This document shows positions 1-5,118 of a DNA stretch of 5,152 nucleotides, piece by piece. The position numbers and the translations under genes were made by a program. The notes under the pieces are model-generated. The model made no database searches. It saw only the letters and a list, made by a program, of their open reading frames with translations, and was not told where the DNA came from. How positions within the stretch are numbered: the stretch's first letter is position 1; each line of letters opens with the position of its first letter. This stretch comes from Alphaproteobacteria bacterium (GTDB taxonomy: Bacteria > Pseudomonadota > Alphaproteobacteria > Rhizobiales > Rhizobiaceae), in assembly GCA_017308345.1 (NCBI GenBank), contig JAFKFE010001140.1, positions 1 through 5,152 on the forward strand, written 5' to 3'.

Positions 1-52
1 CGGATAGGCCGGTCGAGCCGCCGCCGATAATCAGGAGATCTGGGGCGTTCAC
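1..52 (-). CDS. FAD-dependent oxidoreductase, N-terminal fragment (cut by window edge)
   Basis: Only the first 17 codons are present, starting at a GTG (bases 52-50) and reading MNAPDLLIIGGGSTGLS. This is a beta-strand followed by the glycine-rich GxGxxG turn of a Rossmann dinucleotide-binding fold, the standard N-terminus of FAD-dependent oxidoreductases. The GTG start overlaps the stop of the upstream (2Fe-2S) gene by 4 bases (GTGA) and is preceded by GGAG seven bases away, which supports both the start and co-translation. The 'GGGSTGLS' style is closer to the D-amino-acid oxidase (DAO) superfamily, such as the DadA-like or HcnC/OoxB-like beta subunits, than to the pyridine nucleotide-disulfide type, but 17 residues cannot settle this. 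Being next to a small ferredoxin-like subunit, it is probably a catalytic subunit of a multi-subunit amine or imino-acid dehydrogenase. The family is inferred and the substrate is unknown. Confidence 0.8.
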   Translation of the reverse strand, partial: MNAPDLLIIGGGSTGLS

Positions 53-381
53 TGCCGTTCTCCACGGGGGAACTGGCGGCGGATGGTCATGCCGCTGCGC
101 ACACGCACGAAGCACGCTTGCTGGTTCTTCTGCCCGTCGATCTCGACAAGGCACTCGAAGCAGACCCCCATCATGCAAAGCGGGGCGCGTGGCTCGCCAG
201 AGACCGCCGAGCGGCAGTATTGGCTTGGATCGATGTGGCGGAGCATGACGCTCGCAACCGTTTCGTGAGGATGCGCGGCAAGTTGCTCGCCGTCGAGATC
301 CACGACGATCTCGCCCGGGCCGTCGACAAGCAGGCGATACAGGGGAAAATGGGAGGATGCGGGCTTGTTTTGCAGCGTCAT
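49..381 (-). CDS. (2Fe-2S)-binding protein, small subunit of an opine oxidase/HcnA-like amine dehydrogenase
   Basis: This 110-residue protein has the length and layout of the Fer2_4-type ferredoxin subunits found in HcnA, opine oxidase and D-hydroxyproline dehydrogenase complexes. After a beta-rich N-terminal half (about 15-50) comes the cluster-binding segment with C69, C74 and C77 (CMMGVC then FEC) and C90 (QACF), spaced Cx4Cx2Cx12C. These are the likely [2Fe-2S] ligands; an extra C56 lies in 'YCRSAVSGEPRAP'. The protein would pass electrons from the flavin subunit encoded immediately downstream, with which it overlaps by 4 bases. It has no signal peptide or membrane segment, so it should be cytoplasmic. 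The start is the only plausible ATG, yet no purine-rich ribosome site precedes it. It is transcribed away from the ABC transporter operon, with a shared control region between. The family call is firm; the substrate of the complex (opine, hydroxyproline, sarcosine-like or other) is not shown. Confidence 0.88.
   Translation of the reverse strand: MTLQNKPASSHFPLYRLLVDGPGEIVVDLDGEQLAAHPHETVASVMLRHIDPSQYCRSAVSGEPRAPLCMMGVCFECLVEIDGQKNQQACFVRVRSGMTIRRQFPRGERQ
60..63 (-). promoter_or_regulatory. Shine-Dalgarno site for the GTG-started oxidoreductase
   Basis: On the minus strand GGAG lies seven bases before the GTG at 52-50, inside the last codons of the (2Fe-2S) gene. It decides in favour of the GTG as the true start, since the fragment has no nearby ATG. 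Confidence 0.6.
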
Positions 382-395
382 GGCGGGAAGCTAGA

Positions 396-416
396 TTGCG
401 ATTTCCCGCTTCGCAA
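396..416. promoter_or_regulatory. Dyad TTGCGA-N9-TCGCAA, candidate operator
   Basis: A perfect 6-bp inverted repeat with a 9-bp spacer, centred about 25 bases upstream of the (2Fe-2S) gene start. It interleaves with a second perfect inverted repeat, GCGGGAA (383-389) and TTCCCGC (403-409). Size and symmetry suit a dimeric transcription factor, but no cognate regulator is visible in the window, so the function is inferred from symmetry and position only. Confidence 0.35.
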
Positions 417-453
417 ATTCCATTGAATGGGAAGCGACGGCTGAAAAGTTATG

Positions 454-505
454 ACCGCAATTTGCCGCCTCTACGACTTTGGAGAGCCGAGTACCGCAAT
501 TGCCG
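454..505. repeat. Two copies of ACCGCAATT(T)GCCG, possible regulator sites
   Basis: ACCGCAATTTGCCG at 454-467 and ACCGCAATTGCCG at 493-505 match except for one extra T; their starts are 39 bases apart. Each contains a small palindrome (GCAA-T-TTGC and GCAATTGC). A looser relative, CCACAATCGCC, lies at 521-531. Repetition of one palindromic word in a divergent promoter region suggests binding sites for a shared regulator, though chance is not excluded. Confidence 0.35.
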
Positions 506-569
506 GCGCCCATCCCGAAGCCACAATCGCCTCATTACCTTGCGTTATAACCTCAATGGAACAAGGCAT

Positions 570-597
570 TTGACCCGCTGAAGGCCGGCCGTAATGT
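570..597 (+). promoter_or_regulatory. Weak sigma-70-like promoter candidate for the transporter operon
   Basis: TTGACC (570-575) matches five of six bases of the -35 consensus. A 16-base spacer leads to TAATGT (592-597), a poor -10 with about three matches. Transcription would start near 604, giving a leader of roughly 100 bases before the ATG at 709. The -10 is unconvincing and other choices exist (TATAAC at 546-551), so this is tentative. Confidence 0.25.
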
Positions 598-693
598 CGA
601 TACATAACAAAAATCTCTGGCGTCGTGACCTGGAGAAGAATTCGGGAACAGAAGCGCTACCAGCGCGACATTCACCACCGGCCATCACGAAAT

Positions 694-698
694 GGGAG
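694..698 (+). promoter_or_regulatory. Shine-Dalgarno GGGAG that decides the start at 709
   Basis: GGGAG ends ten bases before the ATG at 709. Together with the signal peptide that begins exactly there, it argues for this start over the upstream in-frame ATG at 625, which would add 28 basic residues in front of the signal sequence. Confidence 0.6.
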
Positions 699-708
699 TC
701 AAGCGGCT

Positions 709-2271
709 ATGAATATTTCACGTCGAACGGTGCTATTCGGTGCGACGGCACTCAGCGGACTGTTGGCAATGGACTTGGGCGGCTCTCCGGCCTCCGCCGC
801 AGACGATCCAAAAACGTTGCGTCTGCCTTTGGCGAGGCCGGCAGGCAACCTGGATCCGCAGCGCTATGTCGGTATTTTCGCCATTCAGGACATGATCTTT
901 GATCCACTGGTGCAATATACGCGCGGTGGCAAGATTGAGCCGGCACTGGCCGAATCCTGGACCATCTCCGAAGATCACAAAGTCTACACGTTCAAGCTCC
1001 GTCCGGATGTCGTCTTCACCGATGGCGAGCCTTGGAACGCCGAGGCGATGAAGTGGAATCTCGAGCGGTGGATGCCTAAGGCTGACTACAACTGGCTTCA
1101 AGTCTCCGCCAACCTCGACAAGATCGAAGTCATCGATCCGATGACGGTGGCAATTCATTTCAAGCAAGTGACCCCAACCGCGCTGATCGAGTTCTCCTAT
1201 GTTCGGCCCGTTCGTTTCTTGAGCCCGAAGGCGGTCGAGGCCGACGGTTCCTACAAAAGCCCTATCGGCACCGGCGCGTGGAAAGTCGACAGCGACACTC
1301 CGGAAGGAACCGATCTCGTTACGAACGAGAAGTATTGGGGTGTCAAACCTACGCTTGACAAGGTGTCCCTCGTCGTAATCCCGGATGCACGCAGCCGGAT
1401 GTCGGCGCTGCTCGCCGGCGATATCGATGCCGCTGGCGGCGCGTTCATCGCGGCGATCAGCCCGCAGGACGCGACCACGCTGAAGTCCGGTGGTATCACC
1501 ATCGTAACGGATACCGGAACAGACACGATGATCCTCGGGTTCAATCCGCGCCGCGAACTGTTCAAGGACATCAGGGTCCGCGAGGCATTTAATCTGCTCA
1601 TTGATCGGGAAGCCATTTGTGCCGCCTTGATGAAAGGCTACGCCACCCCGACGATGAATCTCTATCCGGACGTCATCGCCTATTCCGGCAAGCGCTTCGA
1701 CATCCCCAAGCGTGATGTGGAACGGGCCAAGAAGCTGCTCGATGAGGCAGGATGGGTTGGCGAAGGCACCCGTTCGAAGGACGGCAAACCATTGAATGTC
1801 GAACTCGTCATTTCGGAAGATGCGGTCGCAAATTCTCGTGCGCTCGGCGAGGTATTGCAGGCCGAGTTCTCGGAGGCAGGTATCGGACTGACTCTGCGGA
1901 ATGTCGACCATGCAGCGCGCCATGGCGATATCCCGCAGTTCAAATACGATATCTCGCTGTTCATCACCAATGGCGCGCCTTACGATCCGTACAATACGAT
2001 CGGGCTGATGATCTTGTCCTCCATCGAGCCGGGAACGGACGGCAAGCTGTGGGAGGATCCCGTTGTCGATCCGCTCATTGTCAAGGCTCTCTCCGCTTCG
2101 GAGGCCGAGCGAGCCGAAGCGTTCCAGGCAGTTTCAACCTGGCTGCACGACAATTGGGCCATGGCGCCGCTCTATCATGCGCAGCGCGTCTGGGCGCATG
2201 GCGACAGGATCAAGGCATTCGTTGTACCGGCAACAGAGTACGAGATGCCCATCAAGGGAATTTCACTATAG
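709..2271 (+). CDS. ABC transporter substrate-binding protein, family 5 (NikA/DppA-like), Tat signal
   Basis: This 520-residue extracytoplasmic binding protein belongs to the SBP_bac_5 family. Residues 1-30 form a twin-arginine signal peptide: SRRTVLF at 4-10, a hydrophobic stretch to about 21, and an AxA cleavage site at 28-30 (PASA before ADD). Export folded to the periplasm is therefore likely. The mature body carries family hallmarks: LDPQRY (48-53), the 'FDPLVQY' strand (64-70), 'AESWTISEDHKVYTFKLRPDV' features near 81-101, PIGTGAWKV (185-193), and KLLDEAGW (342-349). Compared with E. coli NikA recalled from memory, RPVRF (166-170), the PIGTG block and GAPYDP (422-427) line up well, and R166 matches NikA Arg137. 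The position of NikA His416, however, falls on a non-histidine near 438-440. It is therefore NikA-like in overall sequence but may not bind nickel. It opens the transporter operon, and a 78-base gap with hairpins separates it from the first permease. An upstream in-frame ATG at 625 was rejected. The substrate is unresolved. Confidence 0.92.
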   Translation: MNISRRTVLFGATALSGLLAMDLGGSPASAADDPKTLRLPLARPAGNLDPQRYVGIFAIQDMIFDPLVQYTRGGKIEPALAESWTISEDHKVYTFKLRPDVVFTDGEPWNAEAMKWNLERWMPKADYNWLQVSANLDKIEVIDPMTVAIHFKQVTPTALIEFSYVRPVRFLSPKAVEADGSYKSPIGTGAWKVDSDTPEGTDLVTNEKYWGVKPTLDKVSLVVIPDARSRMSALLAGDIDAAGGAFIAAISPQDATTLKSGGITIVTDTGTDTMILGFNPRRELFKDIRVREAFNLLIDREAICAALMKGYATPTMNLYPDVIAYSGKRFDIPKRDVERAKKLLDEAGWVGEGTRSKDGKPLNVELVISEDAVANSRALGEVLQAEFSEAGIGLTLRNVDHAARHGDIPQFKYDISLFITNGAPYDPYNTIGLMILSSIEPGTDGKLWEDPVVDPLIVKALSASEAERAEAFQAVSTWLHDNWAMAPLYHAQRVWAHGDRIKAFVVPATEYEMPIKGISL

Positions 2272-2294
2272 CGGGCTTGGCCCTTCGCCAATCG

Positions 2295-2322
2295 ACGTGG
2301 CGGAGCGCAATCTTCTCCACGT
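2295..2322 (+). other. Intercistronic stem-loop between binding protein and permease
   Basis: ACGTGG (2295-2300) pairs with CCACGT (2317-2322). After one mismatch the stem continues with GGAG (2302-2305) against CTTC (2312-2315), including one G-U pair, leaving a loop of six bases (2306-2311). A smaller hairpin, GGGC-TTG-GCCC, lies just before it at 2273-2283, starting two bases after the stop codon. There is no U-run after either, so they do not look like rho-independent terminators. Such structures after binding-protein genes often stabilise the upstream mRNA, giving more binding protein than permease; that role is inferred here. Confidence 0.45.
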
Positions 2323-2349
2323 GAATGCCAAAGGGAGCCATCCATATCC

Positions 2350-3288
2350 ATGTTGAGGATAGCCTTGAACCGCGCCATGTCGGCGCTTGTTCTCGTAGTC
2401 ATTGCTTCTGTTTTCTCCTTCATCCTGGTTGCTGCATTCCCCGGCAATGTCGCTGCTCTGATTGCGGAGTTGCGTGGCGGCTTCGTCTCGCAAGCCGTTG
2501 TCGATAAAGTTGCAGAGGAATACAGGCTGCGCGATCCTCTCCTGTATCGCTACGGTTATTGGGTTGCCGACGTCGTGCATGGCGATTTCGGCAAATCGCT
2601 TCGCACCGGCGAAGAAGTGTCGACGGCCATCGAAAAGCGGCTTGAGCCGACGCTCGTGATGATCGCAGGTGGCGGTATCGTGATGCTGGTTGTCGGCCTC
2701 GTTCTCAGCTTCTGCGGGGCTATGTGGCCAGGTGGACTGGTCGACAGGTTCATTCGCGCGCTCGCCGTCGTGAACATCTCGGTCCCGAAATTCTTTCTCG
2801 CGGCCACGCTCATCTATGCGTTTGGCGTCATCATGAACCTTTTGCCGACGTTCGGATTTCGCGGTCCCACCTCCTGGATCCTTCCGAGCATAGCGATCGG
2901 CCGGGTGCCGGGTGCCTTGCTCAGCCGCGTCGCACGCGTCTCTCTCGAGGAGACCATGAGCAGGCCTTTCGTCGTCACAGCGATGAGCAAGGGTTTCGGG
3001 CGACGGCGAATTCTGCTCCGCGATGCTCTCCCCAACATTGTTCCCGTCGTGCTGACGGCCTTCGGCATGAACTTGGCGTTCATGATCCAATCGGCAATCG
3101 TCATCGAGCCAATTTTTGCGTGGCAAGGCATCGGCGCGTATTTCGTGGACGCCGCGCGCTTCCGCGATCTACCGGTGCTGCAATCCTGCCTGCTGTTGTT
3201 TTCAGTTCTTTTCATCATCGTAAACCTGGTCGTCGACCTGCTGGTAATGTTGGTCGACCCCCTGCAGCGCCGAGCAATGCGAGGCTGA
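2350..3288 (+). CDS. ABC transporter permease, DppB/NikB-like
   Basis: This 312-residue inner-membrane permease belongs to the binding-protein-dependent transport family. The first membrane segment (about 9-30) is followed by the long periplasmic loop typical of the DppB type, ending in GDFGKSLRTGEEV (78-90). Further segments lie near 100-122, 135-162, 175-195, 231-253 and 279-301. The cytoplasmic EAA loop, which docks on the ATPase, is clear at about 207-229: TAMSKGFG followed by LLRDALPN. The late motif EPIFAWQGIG (253-262) and the RDLPVLQ segment (272-278) are also family hallmarks. The length is normal. The start ATG has GGGAG twelve bases upstream, slightly far but acceptable, and no better in-frame start was seen. 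The gene ends 1 base before the next permease. It pairs with that protein to form the import channel; substrate specificity comes from the binding protein and cannot be read here. Confidence 0.94.
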   Translation: MLRIALNRAMSALVLVVIASVFSFILVAAFPGNVAALIAELRGGFVSQAVVDKVAEEYRLRDPLLYRYGYWVADVVHGDFGKSLRTGEEVSTAIEKRLEPTLVMIAGGGIVMLVVGLVLSFCGAMWPGGLVDRFIRALAVVNISVPKFFLAATLIYAFGVIMNLLPTFGFRGPTSWILPSIAIGRVPGALLSRVARVSLEETMSRPFVVTAMSKGFGRRRILLRDALPNIVPVVLTAFGMNLAFMIQSAIVIEPIFAWQGIGAYFVDAARFRDLPVLQSCLLLFSVLFIIVNLVVDLLVMLVDPLQRRAMRG

Positions 3289-3289
3289 C

Positions 3290-4165
3290 ATGAAAGCGAT
3301 CAAGGACCTCTACAAGGCCGTCGGTCTGCCGATTTGTCTCCTGATCGGCTTCTTCATCTTCATCGCCGTGTTCGGCAAGTATGTCAGCCCTTATGATCCG
3401 AATGCGCAGAATCTGCTGAAGGCAAGTCAGACGTTCAGCGCGGAACACTGGTTTGGAACGGACAATCTCGGGCGCGATACCCTGAGCCGCTTGGTAGCGG
3501 GTGCGCGCACAACTCTCTTCGGCGTAACCCTCGTCCTGCTAATGGCTGGCTCGGTGGGCATGGTGATCGGTACGATCTCCGGATATTTTGGCGGCTGGCT
3601 CGATGAAATTCTCATGCGGATCATCGATTTCGGTCTCAGCGTGCCAAGCTTGGTCGTTGCACTGGCGATCGTCGGCGTCTTCGGTCCCGACTTCTGGAAC
3701 ATGATCCTCGCGCTTGCCATTGCTTGGGTGCCTATCTATGCGCGGCTGACGCGCGGCGTCGTCGCCGCTGCCGTCAATCAACCCTATATCGAGAGCCTGC
3801 GCGTCCTTGGCGCCAGCCGGACCCGCATCATCGTCAAGCACCTGACGCCTGCCGCTCTCGGCTCCGTATTGATTTACGCCAGCGCCGACGCGGGCGTCTT
3901 GGCACTGAACATCGCCAATCTCAGCTTCCTCGGCCTCGGCGTCCAACCGCCGCAGGCGGAATGGGGACAAATGCTTGTCGCGGCTCTGCCCTATCTCGAG
4001 GAAGCGCCGCGGCTGGTCATCCTTCCCGGTCTCTCGCTGACCATCATGGTCATCGGCTTCAACCTTCTCGGTGAAGCGATCGCGCTGGCGAAGAATCCAC
4101 GCCCCATGAGCAAGCGGCGCCTCTTCCAGCGCCGTAGAGAGTTCTTGAAGGAGATTGCGGCATGA
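3290..4165 (+). CDS. ABC transporter permease, DppC/NikC-like
   Basis: This 291-residue partner permease starts with an OppC_N-type segment (membrane helix about 11-32, then SPYDPNAQN at 33-41). The classic HWFGTDNLGRDTLSRLVAGA block follows at 53-72. Further membrane segments lie near 76-98, 113-133, 137-151, 194-214 and 240-265. The EAA loop at 166-190 reads YIESLRVLGASR then HLTPAAL. The hallmark LSFLGLGVQPPQAEWG is at 211-226, and the usual terminal helix ends in NLLGEAIALAKNPR (258-271). A tail of about 20 mostly basic residues (RRLFQRRR region) extends past the family's usual end. The start lies 1 base after the dppB-like stop, with a GAGG five bases upstream, and the stop overlaps the ATPase start by 4 bases (ATGA). 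This arrangement points to translational coupling and equal dosage. It forms the heterodimeric membrane channel with the preceding protein. Confidence 0.94.
   Translation: MKAIKDLYKAVGLPICLLIGFFIFIAVFGKYVSPYDPNAQNLLKASQTFSAEHWFGTDNLGRDTLSRLVAGARTTLFGVTLVLLMAGSVGMVIGTISGYFGGWLDEILMRIIDFGLSVPSLVVALAIVGVFGPDFWNMILALAIAWVPIYARLTRGVVAAAVNQPYIESLRVLGASRTRIIVKHLTPAALGSVLIYASADAGVLALNIANLSFLGLGVQPPQAEWGQMLVAALPYLEEAPRLVILPGLSLTIMVIGFNLLGEAIALAKNPRPMSKRRLFQRRREFLKEIAA
4148..4153 (+). promoter_or_regulatory. Strong Shine-Dalgarno AAGGAG for the ATPase
   Basis: AAGGAG lies eight bases before the ATG at 4162, inside the end of the permease gene. It is the best ribosome site in the window and fixes the ATPase start within the ATGA overlap. 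Confidence 0.75.
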
Positions 4166-5118
4166 TCCAGACAGTCGGCTCCGCAACCCCCATCCTCGAT
4201 GTCCGCAACCTGACCGTGACGCTGCATACGCCGAAAACGAGCGTGCGGCCGGTCGACAGGGTGTCCTATACGGTCAACGAGGGCGAGGTTCTGGCCATTG
4301 TCGGCGAGAGCGGTAGCGGCAAGACCATCCTCAACCTGGCTCCCCTCGGACTCCTGCCTGCCGGCGTTGATTCCGATCTTGAAGGTTCAGTGGGATTCGA
4401 AGGTCAGGACCTGCTCACATCGGGCGAAGACAAGCTCCGTGCGGTCCGTGGTGGCGGCATTGGGGTGATATTTCAGGATCCGTTGAGCGCGCTCAATCCA
4501 GTCCGGAAAATCGGCCGGCAGATCGCGGAAGTGGCTGAGCATCACTTGAAGCTGACACCACGCGCCGCGGAGCGGCGCGCAGGGGAACTGCTTTCGCTCG
4601 TCGGGCTTCCTGACCCGCTGAGCAGATTGCGGCAATATCCGCATGAACTTTCAGGCGGACAGAGGCAGCGCGTCGGTATTGCGATGAGCATCGCAGGCGA
4701 GCCGCGGCTCCTGATCGCGGATGAACCTACCACCGCGCTCGACGTCACGGTTCAGGCGCAGATCGTCAGCCTTCTCAAGGATCTTCAGCGTCGCCTGAAG
4801 ATGGCCATTGTCATCATCACCCATGACATCGGGGTCGTGTCCGGCATGGCGACCAAGGTGGCAGTCATGTATGCGGGCCGGCTGGCGGAGATTGGCTCGG
4901 TGGACGACGTGCTGACCCGCTCGGTCCACCCCTACACGCTGGGCCTGCTCAATTCAGTTCCGACGCTGAAGGCTCCGATCGGCAGCCGGTTCTCGGGCTT
5001 GCCGGGATCGCCGCCGGATCTTTCGCGCCGGATCGATAGCTGCGCCTTCATGCCGCGCTGCAGCCACGCGATCCCCAGTTGCGAGCGCGGACGTCCGCCT
5101 TTGGTGCACGCCCCGTGA
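4162..5118 (+). CDS. ABC transporter ATP-binding protein, DppD/OppD-like; C-terminal tail cut by in-frame TGA
   Basis: This 318-residue ATPase powers the importer from the cytoplasmic face. All catalytic motifs are intact: Walker A GESGSGKT (48-55), Q-loop FQDPLSALNP (104-113, Q105), signature LSGGQRQR (163-170), Walker B LLIADEP (183-189, catalytic E188), D-loop TALD (191-194) and switch H221 (THD). After the nucleotide-binding domain comes the Oligo_HPY-type extension: HPYTLGLLNSVP (256-267), LPGSPPDL (280-287) and a cysteine motif with C294, C300 and C307. In characterised oligopeptide-type ATPases four cysteines of this region bind a [4Fe-4S] cluster. Here the TGA at codon 319 removes the fourth, although codons after the stop still encode it in frame. 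The length is close to the family's usual 320-340 but short at the end. The start overlaps the permease stop by 4 bases behind a strong AAGGAG. A second ATPase gene would be expected downstream. Function is certain at family level; substrate is not known. Confidence 0.92.
   Translation: MIQTVGSATPILDVRNLTVTLHTPKTSVRPVDRVSYTVNEGEVLAIVGESGSGKTILNLAPLGLLPAGVDSDLEGSVGFEGQDLLTSGEDKLRAVRGGGIGVIFQDPLSALNPVRKIGRQIAEVAEHHLKLTPRAAERRAGELLSLVGLPDPLSRLRQYPHELSGGQRQRVGIAMSIAGEPRLLIADEPTTALDVTVQAQIVSLLKDLQRRLKMAIVIITHDIGVVSGMATKVAVMYAGRLAEIGSVDDVLTRSVHPYTLGLLNSVPTLKAPIGSRFSGLPGSPPDLSRRIDSCAFMPRCSHAIPSCERGRPPLVHAP

Larger units (their letters stand above)
382..708. other. Divergent intergenic control region, no gene seen
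   Basis: These 327 bases separate the minus-strand oxidoreductase genes from the plus-strand transporter operon. Short reading frames across it have no recognisable protein character and no good ribosome sites. It contains a 7-bp inverted repeat (383-389/403-409), a TTGCGA/TCGCAA dyad (396-416), two copies of ACCGCAATT followed by (T)GCCG (454-467 and 493-505), a palindromic GTTATAAC (544-551), the palindrome GGCCGGCC (583-590), a promoter candidate (570-597) and a small hairpin (654-666). I recognise no riboswitch, tRNA or rho-independent terminator. It probably carries both promoters and the operators of an unseen regulator. Confidence 0.6.

Noticed and set aside
118..426. Plus-strand open frame of 102 codons over the (2Fe-2S) gene
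   Set aside because: The minus strand encodes a clear ferredoxin-like protein with cysteine ligands; the plus-strand translation has no domain character.
654..666. Small hairpin GCGCT-ACC-AGCGC in the leader of the binding-protein gene
   Set aside because: Only five pairs and no U-run, 43 bases before the start; too small to call an attenuator or riboswitch.
382..708. Search for nickel-responsive (NikR), Fur or riboswitch signals upstream of the NikA-like gene
   Set aside because: I found no GTATGA-N-TCATAC arrangement, no Fur-box-like AT-rich repeat and no recognisable riboswitch core.
733..1923. Long minus-strand open frame of 396 codons opposite the substrate-binding protein gene
   Set aside because: It lies entirely antisense to a clear SBP_bac_5 gene, its translation is Arg/Asp/His-rich with no family features, and it is explained by the codon bias of the sense gene.
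2266..3126. Minus-strand open frame of 286 codons opposite the first permease
   Set aside because: It is a highly charged, low-character translation antisense to a permease with clear membrane segments and EAA motif; a shadow of that gene.
3539..4186. Minus-strand open frame of 215 codons opposite the second permease
   Set aside because: Antisense shadow with Asp/Arg/His-rich composition and no recognisable domain.
4561..4579. Perfect 8-bp GC-rich hairpin (CGCGCCGC / GCGGCGCG, 3-base loop)
   Set aside because: It lies inside the ATPase coding region in Ala/Arg codons (PRAAERRAG) and is not followed by a U-run; base composition explains it.
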